In this document: positions 19,787 through 29,036 of the stretch, piece after piece
How the letters are laid out: each line of letters begins with the position of its first letter
Numbering within the stretch: position 1 is the stretch's first letter
Assembly (NCBI GenBank): GCA_903830985.1
Contig: CAIKVZ010000081.1
Location: 1 to 52,551, forward strand
Source of the DNA: an uncultured beta proteobacterium
Lineage (GTDB): Bacteria; Pseudomonadota; Gammaproteobacteria; Burkholderiales; Burkholderiaceae_C
Direction of reading: 5' to 3'
DNA: 52,551 nt
Translations under genes and position numbers: made by a program
Notes under the pieces: generated by a model
Database searches by the model: none
What the model saw: the letters and a program-made list of their open reading frames with translations, nothing else
Told to the model about the DNA's origin: nothing

Positions 19787-21811
19787 TCAGGGCAGTTCGA
19801 TGTTGACATCGGGTGCGCCCGCGTCGCGCGGCCCCACCATGCCCAGGCGCGCCTTGAGCGACTGCGGCTGTCCGGTGATCAGCGCGGCGTAATTGGTGGT
19901 GTTGGACAGCACCTTCTTGACGTAGTCCCGGGTTTCATTGAATGGTACGTTCTCCGCCCAGATCGCTGCTTCCATCACAGGCCCGCCGCTGGCGCCGCGC
20001 CAGTTGCGGGGACGGCTGGGACCGGCGTTGTAGGCGGCGGCGGCCAGCGGCATGGAACCGGCAAAGTCGTCCAGCACCAGCTTGAGGTAGCCCGTGCCGA
20101 TGGCGATGTTGGTGTCGCGGTCGGAGATCTGGTGCGGCTTGAAGTCGACCAAGCCGATCTTCTTCGCGGTCCAGCGCGCCGTCGGTGGCATCACTTGCAT
20201 CAGACCCGATGCGCCGACGCCGGAGCGCGCGTCCATGATGAAGCGCGACTCCTGGCGGATCAGTCCGTACACGTAGGCCGGGTCCAGACCGATTTCCTGG
20301 CTGCGCTTGAGCACGGCCTCGCGGTGCGGCATGGGAAAGCGCTGGGCAAAGTCGATCTCGGTGCGCGTGCGTTCGCTGGTGTTGATGCAGCGGTCCCAGA
20401 CCTGATGGCGGCAGGCCATGTCTGCCGCCGCCAGCAGTTCACGCTCGCTCATGCCACCCGGCGCGCCACGCGGGTTGCTCAGATTCGTGCTGTAGTTCCA
20501 CTCGCGCACGCCTTCGCTGCGCAGGCCCAGGGCGATGGCCATCAGGGCGCGGTTCAGCCCCGGGTTGAGACGCGTCGCCTCCAGTTCCTCGGGCGTCAGC
20601 GGCGCCGGTGGCGGTGGCGCCGTGATCTTGCGCCCCAGCTCTTCCAGCGCGAGCTGCTCGTAGAAGCCTCGCACCGAAGCGATGGACTCGAACAGCGTGG
20701 CCGCCTGCGTCAGCTCGGCCGCGCTCTTGCCCTGCAGCAGCGCGCGCGCCTTCCAGTAGATCCAGGTCGGATCCCTGCGAGCCTCTTCGCTCATGGCGTT
20801 GATGCTTGAGAGCACCAGCGGCCAGTGTGCCGACTTGCCGGCGCGCAGCGCGGCGCGGGCTTTCCAGGCCAGCATCTCGTCGTTCAGATCTGCGTCTTTG
20901 GTGACATGGGTGTAATAGCTCAAGGCCTCGCTGCCGATGTGCATGGCGGCCTGCTTGCCGATCACGCCCCAGGCCCAGTTGCGCTCTTCGGGGGACAGAT
21001 GGACCGACCACTTGGCGTCCAGCACCGCAGCCGTGGCGTCGGCGTCGTTGGTCGCCATCTTGACGATGGCCAGCACCACCAGTTCCTTGCGTGTCTTGCC
21101 TGGCACGGTGACGCGTGCGCTCAGGTATTTGGCGGCGTTGTTGTTGATTTCAGTGACGGCCTGCGCGAACTCGGGTGCCACCAGCTCCACGGCGTTGCGC
21201 GCACTGCGCGGCCGGTTCGCCTCCATGGCCAGTCGCGCCTTGCGCCAGACGTCGAGCGCGCCGAGCTTGTTGCCAGCCAGCAGCGCCGCCGCGGCCTGGG
21301 TGCAGCCCAGGTCGGCTTCGCGCAGTGCGTACCAGTTGCGCCGCACTTCGTCGGCCTGGTCGGCCGCGCCCTGGCTGTTGGCGATCATCGCGGCATAGCA
21401 GCGCACCTCCTTGTCATCGCCCATGCGGTAGGCGGGGTACTGCGCCGCAAAACTGGTCCAGTCGCGGCGCTGGCCCAGCAGCAGCAGCCAGTCGTTGCGC
21501 AGGCGGTCCTCCTGGTAGCTGCCGGCGTAGCGCAGAAAAAAGTCCTGGACTTCCTGCGCCGGCGCGTCTTCCAGTCTCGCCTTCAATTCCCAGTAGGCGG
21601 CCCAGGGTTCGAGGGCGTGGCCGCGCACCTGGGGCAGCAGGGCGCTCAGGCGTTTGCGGTCGCCCTTGCTGAAAGCCTGCTGCATTTCCAGCAGCACGGA
21701 GTCGCTGCGACTGGCGCCCCGGGCGTCCGCAGCGGGCTGCGACTGGGCAGCGTTGGACAGCGCACCGAGGGCAAGGCTGGCGATCAGTGTCAGAATGGTT
21801 CGAAATTGCAT
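19787..21811 (-). CDS. slt: Soluble lytic murein transglycosylase
   Basis: This 674-residue periplasmic enzyme has a signal peptide (MQFRTILTLIASLALGALSNA), a long alpha-helical superhelix and a C-terminal SLT domain with the catalytic glutamate in GLIRQESRF, then GASGLMQVMPPTA and AAYNAGPSR. It cleaves glycan strands to anhydromuropeptides, which AmpD later processes. The start codon lies only 9 bases from the divergent 5-FCL start, and no ribosome-binding site is visible, so an upstream start inside the 5-FCL gene cannot be excluded. Confidence 0.92.
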   Translation of the reverse strand: MQFRTILTLIASLALGALSNAAQSQPAADARGASRSDSVLLEMQQAFSKGDRKRLSALLPQVRGHALEPWAAYWELKARLEDAPAQEVQDFFLRYAGSYQEDRLRNDWLLLLGQRRDWTSFAAQYPAYRMGDDKEVRCYAAMIANSQGAADQADEVRRNWYALREADLGCTQAAAALLAGNKLGALDVWRKARLAMEANRPRSARNAVELVAPEFAQAVTEINNNAAKYLSARVTVPGKTRKELVVLAIVKMATNDADATAAVLDAKWSVHLSPEERNWAWGVIGKQAAMHIGSEALSYYTHVTKDADLNDEMLAWKARAALRAGKSAHWPLVLSSINAMSEEARRDPTWIYWKARALLQGKSAAELTQAATLFESIASVRGFYEQLALEELGRKITAPPPPAPLTPEELEATRLNPGLNRALMAIALGLRSEGVREWNYSTNLSNPRGAPGGMSERELLAAADMACRHQVWDRCINTSERTRTEIDFAQRFPMPHREAVLKRSQEIGLDPAYVYGLIRQESRFIMDARSGVGASGLMQVMPPTARWTAKKIGLVDFKPHQISDRDTNIAIGTGYLKLVLDDFAGSMPLAAAAYNAGPSRPRNWRGASGGPVMEAAIWAENVPFNETRDYVKKVLSNTTNYAALITGQPQSLKARLGMVGPRDAGAPDVNIELP

Positions 21812-21820
21812 GAGGGGATT

Positions 21821-22435
21821 ATGGACACTTCCGGTGATAACAGCGGCAAGACGCCGCAGGCGCAGGCCAGAAAAGAGCTGCGCGCGGCGCTCATTGAACA
21901 ACGCGTGAACATGCAGGACCGCTTACAGCGCGCCGCAGCTTTACAACAGGTCATGCGCATCTGGCTGGTGGGCCGCCCCGACACGGTGATCGGCGCCTAC
22001 TGGCCGATCAAGGGCGAATTCGACCCGTTGCCGGCGCTGCACCGCTGGAAGGAGGACGGCGAACTGCTCGACGGCCCCAAGCTGCGCCGCATCGGCCTGC
22101 CGGTGGTGGACAAAGTGCACAAGACCCTGGTGTTTCACGCCTGGTACCCGGGCTGCCCGATGGAGGAGGATGCCTACGGTATCCCCAAGCCCAAGGACAC
22201 CGAGGTGGTGGTGCCGACACTGCTGTTTGTTCCCTGCGTGGGTTATGGCACGGGCGGTTTCCGCCTAGGCTACGGCGGCGGCTTCTACGACCGCACGCTG
22301 GCCACGCTGCAACCCAAGCCGGTCACCGTGGGCCTGGGCTACGCCCAGGGATTCCTGGATGAACTCATGGCAGAGCCGCATGATGTGCCGCTGGACGCGA
22401 TCCTGAACGACCACGGCGCGGTCTGGCCAATTTAG
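21821..22435 (+). CDS. 5-formyltetrahydrofolate cyclo-ligase
   Basis: This 204-residue enzyme converts 5-formyl-THF to 5,10-methenyl-THF using ATP. Motifs are RKELRAAL near the N-terminus, YWPIKGEFDP, and the nucleotide/substrate loop VGYGTGGFRLGYGGGFYDRTL. GAGGGG at 21812-21817 can serve as the ribosome-binding site of ATG 21821. In many bacteria the gene is preceded by 6S RNA, but here the divergent slt start leaves no room for it. Confidence 0.93.
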   Translation: MDTSGDNSGKTPQAQARKELRAALIEQRVNMQDRLQRAAALQQVMRIWLVGRPDTVIGAYWPIKGEFDPLPALHRWKEDGELLDGPKLRRIGLPVVDKVHKTLVFHAWYPGCPMEEDAYGIPKPKDTEVVVPTLLFVPCVGYGTGGFRLGYGGGFYDRTLATLQPKPVTVGLGYAQGFLDELMAEPHDVPLDAILNDHGAVWPI

Positions 22436-22436
22436 A

Positions 22437-22820
22437 TCACTTTTGTTTGGTCTTGGTGCGCTTCACAGGTTTTGAAGCGCGGGCCCGCAGCGCCGCATCC
22501 AGCGCCAGCCGCGCCCAGGGCGCCATCATGTGGCGGTCTTCCAGCGCGTCGACCGGCGCGCTGTAGTAGTTCATGCTCTTGGGCTCGCCCTTGATCAGGT
22601 AGGTGAAGCGACGGCAGCCGGCGGCCTCAAACTGCTCGCGCGTATTGTCGTCGGCCTTGAGCCACAGCGTGTCACCGTCACCCAGATCGACCAGCAGGGC
22701 AAGGTTCAGGCCTTCAGTGGAAATCCCCCAACCGCCGAACATGCGCCGCGCCGTGCAGTGTCCGGCGCTGGCGAGCAGTTCGCAGCAGTAATGGGCAAAT
22801 TCGGGGTCGCTGGAGGCCAT
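22437..22820 (-). CDS. TfoX N-terminal domain protein
   Basis: This 127-residue protein has the TfoX/Sxy N-terminal domain pattern: TARRMFGGWGISTEGLNLALL, then LWLKADD and MNYYSAP. Full TfoX regulators of competence also carry a C-terminal domain, which is absent, so a role in competence should not be assumed. The C-terminal tail is very basic (ASKPVKRTKTKQK). It is convergent with 5-FCL, one base apart. Confidence 0.85.
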   Translation of the reverse strand: MASSDPEFAHYCCELLASAGHCTARRMFGGWGISTEGLNLALLVDLGDGDTLWLKADDNTREQFEAAGCRRFTYLIKGEPKSMNYYSAPVDALEDRHMMAPWARLALDAALRARASKPVKRTKTKQK

Positions 22821-22914
22821 GGCGCAAGGATAGCGCGGTCTGCCCCGGCTGCGCTGCAAGATGGCCGCAGCTCCGGTAGGATGCCCCCATCGCAAACTTC
22901 CGGCCTGTACCCGC

Positions 22915-23910
22915 ATGAAACCAGACTTCAGCCCCAGCACCGAATGGCAGGAACAGGTCAGTGCCGATGAGGCCGAGCGCTTCGCGGGCTACGGCCGCAA
23001 ATTTGTTGCGCTGCAAGCGCGCAAGAACAAAGAATTTGGCGTCGGCCGCGCCTTGCACCGCAAGCAACTCAGCGCGGCGCAGGGGCAACTGCAGGTGCTG
23101 GCCGATATTCCGATCTACGCCCAATACGGGCTGTTTGCCGCCCCGGCAAGCCATGAGGTGCACGTGCGCCTGTCCAACGGCGGCATGGACCGTGCGCCCG
23201 ACCGCACACCCGACGTGCGCGGTTTTGCCCTGAGCGTGTCGGGCATGCAGGGCGATTCCGCCTTGGGCAACGGGCCGGCCACGCACCAGGACTTCACGCT
23301 CATCAACCAGCCGACCTTTGCCTTTGCCAAAAGCGAGGAATTCGTCGCTTTCGTGCTGGCTGCATCGAATGGCAAGGGCGCCTTGCTCAAGTACCTGTTC
23401 GGGCGCTACGGCCTGTTGGCCGGAACGCGGCGTCTGCTCAGGCTGATGCAGAACCTGGGCCGACCCTTTGGCGGCTTTGCCACCGAGACCCTGTACAGCG
23501 CTGCTCCCATGGCCTGCGGGCCTTACGCCGTGCGCGTGCGGCTCGTGCCGGCTTCCAGTAACGGTCATGCTGTGAAGGGCGCCGAGGCCGACTGGGGCGC
23601 CGACTTTGCCGCGCGCCTGGCGCGCCACACCCTGAAGTGGGAGCTGCAGTTGCAACCCTTCGTGAGCGAGGCACAGACGCCGATCGAGGACGCTTCTGTG
23701 GATTGGCCCAGCCCCTACAGCACGGTGGCAAAGCTGACCCTGCCCCGGCAGGACGCGGCGTCAGCGGCTGGGCAGGAACTGCTGAGGCAGGTGGAGGCTG
23801 CGGTGTTTGACCCCTGGCAGGCGCTGGCCGCGCACCGACCGCTGGGCGACGTGCAGCGCGCGCGCAAGGTCGTGTATTTCGAGAGTCAGAAGGGGCGCGG
23901 CGCGCAGTGA
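22915..23910 (+). CDS. Catalase-like haem protein
   Basis: This 331-residue protein is related to the haem-catalase superfamily but much shorter than true catalases (about 480 or more). It keeps a distal-histidine-like GRALHRKQ, a VRLSNGG strand and DVRGFALSV. The classical proximal tyrosine motif is not evident to me. Such proteins are usually annotated as catalase family and may be haem peroxidases or hydroperoxide-metabolising enzymes. No signal peptide is seen. The start at 22915 (MKPDFSPSTEW) was chosen over an ATG 54 bases upstream because the conserved region starts there. Confidence 0.72.
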   Translation: MKPDFSPSTEWQEQVSADEAERFAGYGRKFVALQARKNKEFGVGRALHRKQLSAAQGQLQVLADIPIYAQYGLFAAPASHEVHVRLSNGGMDRAPDRTPDVRGFALSVSGMQGDSALGNGPATHQDFTLINQPTFAFAKSEEFVAFVLAASNGKGALLKYLFGRYGLLAGTRRLLRLMQNLGRPFGGFATETLYSAAPMACGPYAVRVRLVPASSNGHAVKGAEADWGADFAARLARHTLKWELQLQPFVSEAQTPIEDASVDWPSPYSTVAKLTLPRQDAASAAGQELLRQVEAAVFDPWQALAAHRPLGDVQRARKVVYFESQKGRGAQ

Positions 23911-23933
23911 GCGCCAGGGCTGAGGCGCCGGCG

Positions 23934-25094
23934 TTAGCGCTGGCCCAGCCAAGCCTGCAGGCGCTGCACGCCCAAGGCCGTGCGCTGTGGGTCGTGCGAG
24001 GCAAAACACCAGCGCAGCCAGCCCTGGGCCTCGGACGCAAAGGCGTTGCCCGGCGCCAGTCCCAGGCCGGCTTCGAGCACCAGGCGCTTGGCCGTGTCCA
24101 GGGAATCGTCGAAGCCGTCGAGCTTGAAGAAGGCGTACATGCCACCCGAGGGCATAGCCACCTGTACGCCGCTCAGGGCGCGCAACAGCGGCACCAGGGT
24201 GTCGCGGCAGCGCTTCAGATGCGCCACCACCTGTGGCGTTACTTCGCCCGTGCGCTGCAAGGCCACGATGCCGGCGCGCTGCGTGAACACGCTGACGCAG
24301 GAGGTGTTGAACTCGATCAGCTTTCCCACATGCGGCGTCAGACTCGAAGGCATCACCAGCCAACCCAGACGCCAGCCGGTCATGAGGAAGCTCTTGGAAA
24401 AACTGTGCACCACCACGAGTCGATCGTCTGCATCGGCGATGTCCAGGAAGCTGGGCGCACAACCGTTGGACGAGGGCTCGTAGTACAGGCGCTCGTAGAC
24501 CTCGTCGGCCAGGATCCAGGTGCCGGTGTTGCGGCAGTGGTCCAGCAGGGTTTGCTGCTCGGCCCGGCTCAGGGTCCAGCCCGTGGGGTTGTTCGGCGCG
24601 TTGAGCACCAGCAACTTGGTGTTGGCCGTGATGCGCGCCAGCAGCGCGTCCATGTCGAGTTGCCAGGCGCCGCTGGCCTGGGCCTGCAGTGGCACGCAGA
24701 CCAGTCTCGCGCCCAGGATCACCGGTTGCGCCGTGAGATTCGGCCAGACAGGCGTGACGACGACGACCTCGTCGCCGGCGTCCACCAGCGCCTGCATGGC
24801 GATCATCAGGGCGTTCACGCCGCCGCTGGTGACGGCCAGACGTTCAAACGCGATGGGCCCGTGCAGGGCCCCCATGTAGTCCGAGATGGCGACGCGCAGT
24901 TCGGGCAGGCCCAGGTTGTGCGAGTAAAAGGTCTCGCCGCGTTGTATCGAATCCACCGCCGCCTGGCGGATGAACTCCGGCGTGACCTCGTCGCTTTCGC
25001 CAAACCAGAAGGCGAGCACGTCGGCGCGCCCCATGCCGGCGTTGGCCACTTCACGGATCTTGGATTCTTCGAGGTTCTGGATGATTTGGCGCAT
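23934..25094 (-). CDS. PLP-dependent class I/II aminotransferase
   Basis: This 386-residue cytosolic enzyme has the fold-type I motifs LNAPNNPTG, ILADEVYERL and the PLP-lysine motif HSFSKSFLMTGWRLGW, with the C-terminal arginine near WLRWCFA. It is most like aspartate/alanine-type aminotransferases; the amino donor cannot be told. The start MRQIIQNLEESKIREV was chosen by comparison with relatives; a longer frame is open but poorly supported. It is convergent with the catalase-like gene. Confidence 0.88.
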   Translation of the reverse strand: MRQIIQNLEESKIREVANAGMGRADVLAFWFGESDEVTPEFIRQAAVDSIQRGETFYSHNLGLPELRVAISDYMGALHGPIAFERLAVTSGGVNALMIAMQALVDAGDEVVVVTPVWPNLTAQPVILGARLVCVPLQAQASGAWQLDMDALLARITANTKLLVLNAPNNPTGWTLSRAEQQTLLDHCRNTGTWILADEVYERLYYEPSSNGCAPSFLDIADADDRLVVVHSFSKSFLMTGWRLGWLVMPSSLTPHVGKLIEFNTSCVSVFTQRAGIVALQRTGEVTPQVVAHLKRCRDTLVPLLRALSGVQVAMPSGGMYAFFKLDGFDDSLDTAKRLVLEAGLGLAPGNAFASEAQGWLRWCFASHDPQRTALGVQRLQAWLGQR

Positions 25095-25150
25095 GGCTTG
25101 TGGGTCAGTCACCTCGCAGCGCCGATCTCGTGTCTGACATTGGGATGGGC

Positions 25151-25321
25151 TTACTTGCGCGAGCGCGGGGTGAAGAACAGGCTCAGACCCACGCCAATCA
25201 GGATCAGCGGCCACCAGGTGCGAAACAGTTCGGCAATGCTGACGTGCAGCAGCCCCAGGTTGGTCAGCAAAAAGAAACTGCCGATGACGATGAGCACGAT
25301 GGCGGCGAAGTTACCTCTCAT
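25151..25321 (-). CDS. Small two-helix membrane protein, LiaI/DUF5668-like
   Basis: This 56-residue protein reads MRGNFAAIVLIVIGSFFLLTN, then a short loop and the second hydrophobic segment WWPLILIGVGLSLFF, ending in a basic tail. The WPLILIGVGL pattern is the LiaI/LiaF-type transmembrane module. Its function is unknown. It is 56 bases upstream of the aminotransferase on the same strand. Confidence 0.82.
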   Translation of the reverse strand: MRGNFAAIVLIVIGSFFLLTNLGLLHVSIAELFRTWWPLILIGVGLSLFFTPRSRK

Positions 25322-25377
25322 GGGCGCTCCTGTGGACGATTGAAACAATGAAGAATTATCACGCAGGGCTGATCAGT

Positions 25378-25423
25378 TGGGGACAGAGCTGGCTCAGCTG
25401 CGCTGTAGCTGCGGTCTGTCCCA
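25378..25423. other. Hairpin between the binding-protein gene and the small membrane gene
   Basis: GGGGACAGA (25379-25387) pairs with TCTGTCCC (25415-25422), with further GCTGGCTCAGC-type pairing inside. No T-run follows on the minus strand, so it is a structured intergenic element rather than a proven terminator. Confidence 0.4.
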
Positions 25424-25430
25424 CAAGGTT

Positions 25431-26750
25431 TCAGGAAGCCGGCCTGTGCATATGGCAGCTGCTGGGCTGTTCGGCGCGCGCAGCGGCAATGGAGCGCACG
25501 ACGCGAAAGCCGTAGCCCGAACCTTCGACGTCGAACTTCACACCGGGCGTACCGACGCGTTCCATCAACCCCACCACCAGCGGCTGCTGGAACTGGTGGT
25601 CCATGGCGCGCATGCTGCCGCTTTGACCATAAAAACTGACGCTTTCCTTTTCCAGTTGCGTGGCCACAGCGAGCAGGTCGATGGCGTCGCTGCCATGTGC
25701 CTTGGCACTGTGTTCCAGAGCCTGCACCAGCGCCCGCACCATGAGTTGCATGCGCATGTGCACGTAGTCTTCTTCGGGTTTGGGGAAGCGTGCCCTGAAG
25801 GCCTGGTAGAAGGCCTCGCCTTGAGCGCTGGCCACATTGGGCAGCCAGTCGGCCACCGCGATGACGCGTCCCACGCCAGCCTCGCCGATGGCGGCCGGCG
25901 CGCCCAGTGCGTTGCCGTAGAAAGTGTAGAACTTGCCCTCGAAACCCACTTCGCGGGCTGCTTTCACGAGCAGCGTCAAGTCGTTGCCCCAGTTGCCGGT
26001 GATGACGGCCTGTGCGCCGCTGGCCTTGATCTTGGCGGCGTAGGGTGCGAAGTCCTTGACGCGTCCCATGGCGTGCAGTTCCTCGCCGGCGATCAGCACA
26101 TCGGGGCGCTGCGTCAGCAGTTGACGCCGGGCCTCGCGCAGCACAGCCTGGCCAAAGCTGTAGTCCTGGCCGATCAGGTAGACGCGCTGCATGGCGCGGT
26201 CTTCCCGTATGACTTCCATCAGCGCGGCCATGCGCATATCGGCGTGGGCGTCGAAGCGAAAGTGCCAGAAGCTGCACTTTTCGTTCGTCAGTATCGGGTC
26301 CACGGCCGAGTAGTTGAGCAGCAGCACGCGCTGGCCTGGTGCGCGTTCGTTGTGCTTGTTGATCGCGTCCAGCAGCGCCGCGGCGTTCGCCGAGGAATTG
26401 CCCTGCATGACGAACTGCGCGCCGTCGTCAATGGCCGAGCGCAGGGCCGACAGCGCTTCCTCGTTCTGCCCCTTGCTGTCATAGCGCTGCAGCAGCAGAG
26501 GGCGTGCGACGGCGGCGCCGAGCTTGACACCGCCTGACGCATTGACCCGTTCCACGGCCCACAGCAGGTTGCGAAACACCGCCTCGCCGGTGTTGGCGAA
26601 AGGGCCGCTCAAGCCCTCGATCATGGCGATTTTGATCGGCTGCGCACTCGTTGCGGGCGCAGCTTGCGCCTGACCAACCGGGCTTAGCAGGGCGGCGGCG
26701 GATAGCGCCACACAGGCCAATTTCAAGACCCGGAGTGAAAACTTAAACAT
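25431..26750 (-). CDS. Branched-chain amino acid-type ABC transporter substrate-binding protein
   Basis: This 439-residue protein carries a signal peptide (KLACVALSAAALLSPVGQAQA) and a periplasmic binding fold of the LivJ/Peripla_BP_6 type (KIAMIEGLSGPFANTGEA, GNSSANAAALLDAI). No permease or ATPase gene is nearby, so it is an orphan component whose ligand is unknown. It is divergent from hsp20 across 92 bases. Confidence 0.87.
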   Translation of the reverse strand: MFKFSLRVLKLACVALSAAALLSPVGQAQAAPATSAQPIKIAMIEGLSGPFANTGEAVFRNLLWAVERVNASGGVKLGAAVARPLLLQRYDSKGQNEEALSALRSAIDDGAQFVMQGNSSANAAALLDAINKHNERAPGQRVLLLNYSAVDPILTNEKCSFWHFRFDAHADMRMAALMEVIREDRAMQRVYLIGQDYSFGQAVLREARRQLLTQRPDVLIAGEELHAMGRVKDFAPYAAKIKASGAQAVITGNWGNDLTLLVKAAREVGFEGKFYTFYGNALGAPAAIGEAGVGRVIAVADWLPNVASAQGEAFYQAFRARFPKPEEDYVHMRMQLMVRALVQALEHSAKAHGSDAIDLLAVATQLEKESVSFYGQSGSMRAMDHQFQQPLVVGLMERVGTPGVKFDVEGSGYGFRVVRSIAAARAEQPSSCHMHRPAS

Positions 26751-26842
26751 GCAAATTTTTCCTTGAAAACGCTGTGTCAGCGCACAGATTGGAAGCCTGT
26801 GGCGCTTATCTCGAGCGCCGCGCTGAGTATAGGAACCACACC

Positions 26843-27229
26843 ATGTTTTTCACACCCGTCATGCGTCGCACTGCCTTTGCCCCCAACCTGCGGGGCGTCG
26901 ACGCCCAACTCGAGCGCTGGCTTGGCGAGTCGCTGCAGCAAGCTGCCGCCAAGCCCGCAACTGCACGTCCCGCCGTGGCGCAGGATGACAAGGCCTACAC
27001 CGTGTCCTTTGATGTGCCTGGCGTGAGCAAGGCGCAATTGAGCATAGCCATCGAGGGCAAGGTGGTGCGCATCGAAAGCCTGGCAGACGCGCCGCGCGCC
27101 TACAAGCTGGCTTATGAGCTGCCCCAGGACATCGACGTGAGCAGCAGCGAGGCCCGGCTGGACAACGGCGTGCTCACGCTCAAACTGGCCAAGCTCGTGC
27201 CGCCGAGCACGCAACTGAAGATCGATTGA
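26843..27229 (+). CDS. Small heat shock protein, Hsp20/alpha-crystallin family
   Basis: This 128-residue protein has an alpha-crystallin domain from about residue 45 (AYTVSFDVPGVSKAQLSIAI) ending in LDNGVLTLKLAKL. It would act as an ATP-independent holdase. The start MFFTPVMRRTAF was chosen because upstream in-frame codons are unlike the family. A CTTGAAA sequence at 26762-26768 resembles a sigma-32 -35 element, but no matching -10 is clear. Confidence 0.9.
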   Translation: MFFTPVMRRTAFAPNLRGVDAQLERWLGESLQQAAAKPATARPAVAQDDKAYTVSFDVPGVSKAQLSIAIEGKVVRIESLADAPRAYKLAYELPQDIDVSSSEARLDNGVLTLKLAKLVPPSTQLKID

Positions 27230-27242
27230 GTTACCCGCCGAT

Positions 27243-28286
27243 TCAGACCGGGTTGGCTGCGAGCTGTTGCAGCGGCCAGCGCGGTTTGACGTCGAAGGAA
27301 TAGTCGTTGTTCGGTTGCGCCACGCCCGACTGCAGACGCATCGCGGCCGCCATGGCAATCATGGCCCCGTTGTCGGTGCAAAGATCGAGCTCCGGATAGT
27401 GCACGCGCACGCCGACCTTGTTGCAGGCGGCATTCAGTTGCTCGCGCAGGCTGCGGTTCGCGCCCACGCCGCCGGCAACAACCAGGCGCCGCAAGCCCGT
27501 TTGGGCCAGCGCGGCCAAAGACTTTTTTACCAACACCTCGACGATCGCGGCTTGCGTGGAGGCCGCCAGATCGGCCTGGCGCGCGCTCAGCTGTTCGCCC
27601 AGCTTCTTCGCCTGCGTGAGCACGGCGGTTTTCAGACCGGAAAAGGAAAAATCCAGATTGCCGCTGTGCAGCAGGGGGCGGGGCAGCTTGAAGGCGGACG
27701 GGTCGCCCTGCTCGGCAAGCCGGGCCAGCGCCGGCCCACCGGGGTAGGGCAGTCCCAGCAGCTTGGCCGACTTGTCGAAGGCTTCGCCCGCGGCGTCGTC
27801 GATGGATTCGCCCAGCAGCGCGTAGCTCCCCACAGCGTCGACGCGCATCAGCTGCGTGTGTCCGCCGGAGACCAGCAGCGCGACAAAGGGAAACTGCGGC
27901 GGGTCGGCGCTGAGAAAGGGCGACAGCAGATGGCCTTCCAGGTGGTGGATGCCGAGCACCGGCTTTTTCAGCGCGGCGGCCAGCGCACAGGCCACACCGG
28001 AGCCGACCAGCAGGGCGCCGGCCAAGCCCGGGCCGCGGGTATAGGCCACGACGTCAACCTGCGACAGGCTGCAGTCGGACTGTTCCAGCACGGAGCGCGT
28101 CAGCGGCAGCACGCGACGGATGTGGTCGCGACTCGCCAGTTCGGGTACGACGCCACCATAGGCCTGGTGCATCTCTATCTGGCTGTGCAGCGCGTGGGCG
28201 CGCAGACGCGGCACGGCGTCGCCAGTCCATTCGACCAACGCCACACCGGTTTCGTCACAGGAGGATTCAAAGCCAAGGATCAACAT
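27243..28286 (-). CDS. tsaD: tRNA N6-adenosine threonylcarbamoyltransferase TsaD
   Basis: This 347-residue ASKHA-fold enzyme transfers threonylcarbamoyl to A37 of ANN-decoding tRNAs with TsaB/TsaE. Motifs are [14 protein letters not shown], the metal-binding HHLEGH segment, LVSGGHTQL, and [10 protein letters not shown]. The start at [12 protein letters not shown] is the standard family start; 51 upstream in-frame codons were left out. It is divergent from nasT and convergent with hsp20. Confidence 0.96.
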   Translation of the reverse strand: MLILGFESSCDETGVALVEWTGDAVPRLRAHALHSQIEMHQAYGGVVPELASRDHIRRVLPLTRSVLEQSDCSLSQVDVVAYTRGPGLAGALLVGSGVACALAAALKKPVLGIHHLEGHLLSPFLSADPPQFPFVALLVSGGHTQLMRVDAVGSYALLGESIDDAAGEAFDKSAKLLGLPYPGGPALARLAEQGDPSAFKLPRPLLHSGNLDFSFSGLKTAVLTQAKKLGEQLSARQADLAASTQAAIVEVLVKKSLAALAQTGLRRLVVAGGVGANRSLREQLNAACNKVGVRVHYPELDLCTDNGAMIAMAAAMRLQSGVAQPNNDYSFDVKPRWPLQQLAANPV

Positions 28287-28339
28287 AGGCTGTGAGTTTA
28301 GGTGAAGCCCGCGAGCAAACCGCTTGAACGCATGTGCCA

Positions 28340-28355
28340 TGGCGTGATTCTTGCG
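28340..28355 (+). promoter_or_regulatory. Candidate sigma-54 promoter upstream of nasT
   Basis: TGGCGTG-ATTC-TTGCG matches the sigma-54 consensus TGGCACG-N4-TTGCW at most positions, with the GG and GC elements correctly spaced. The predicted start of transcription would be about one base before the nasT ATG, giving a nearly leaderless mRNA, which lowers confidence. Confidence 0.45.
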
Positions 28356-28366
28356 TCGCTGAATGC

Positions 28367-29014
28367 ATGAAGGAAGCCCTGAGAATTGTCGTGGTGGCGC
28401 CGGATCTGGCACTGACGGATCCGGGCGATGAGGACGCACGTGTCCAGGCCGACCGCTCGCGCTCGCTGCGCATCGGTCTGCTGGAAAACGGCTTCAACCT
28501 GGTCGCAAGTCTGCCCGCCGACGTGTACCTGACCGAGCGACTGACGCAGTTGCGGCCCGATCTGGTGATCGTGGACGCGGAAAGCGACGCCCGCGACGCG
28601 CTCGAACATGTGGTGTTTGCCACGCGCGACGCGCCCCGGCCCATCGTCATGTTCACCAACGACGAAGATACCTCGCATGTGCAGGCCGCCGTGGCCGCGG
28701 GGGTGTCGGCCTACATCGTGGCCGGTCTGTCGGCGCAGCGCATTCGCCCGATCCTGGACGTGGCACTGGCGCGTTTTCAGCACGAACAGACGCTGCGCCA
28801 GGAACTGGCTGCGACCAAATCCGAGCTGCGGGAGCGCACCACCGAGTTGCAGGAGCGCAAGCTGCTGGACCGCGCCAAAGGCCTGATCATGCAACGTCAG
28901 GGGCTGAGCGAGGCCCAGGCCTACGCCAAGCTGCGCCGTGCCGCCATGGATCAGGGACTGAAGCTGGCCCAGGTGGCGCAGCGCCTGCTGGACATGGCTG
29001 AACTGCTGGGCTGA
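28367..29014 (+). CDS. nasT: NasT-type ANTAR antitermination regulator
   Basis: This 215-residue protein has an N-terminal receiver-like domain, a coiled coil near residues 130-165 and a C-terminal ANTAR RNA-binding domain ([26 protein letters not shown]... ending LLDMAELLG). The segment [11 protein letters not shown]...GVSAYIV is very like Azotobacter/Pseudomonas NasT. The receiver lacks the acidic pair after strand 1 (VVVAPDLAL), as expected for NasT, which is controlled by the nitrate sensor NasS rather than by phosphorylation. The likely target is the two-hairpin leader at 36059-36106 before nrtA. No nasS gene lies beside it. Confidence 0.92.
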   Translation: MKEALRIVVVAPDLALTDPGDEDARVQADRSRSLRIGLLENGFNLVASLPADVYLTERLTQLRPDLVIVDAESDARDALEHVVFATRDAPRPIVMFTNDEDTSHVQAAVAAGVSAYIVAGLSAQRIRPILDVALARFQHEQTLRQELAATKSELRERTTELQERKLLDRAKGLIMQRQGLSEAQAYAKLRRAAMDQGLKLAQVAQRLLDMAELLG

Positions 29015-29036
29015 AGGTCGCTGCCCCGCCGAACAT

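Noticed and set aside
20825..22435. A long fusion upstream of 5-formyl-THF cyclo-ligase
   Set aside because: The upstream part is antisense to slt; the family start at 21821 has its own ribosome-binding site.
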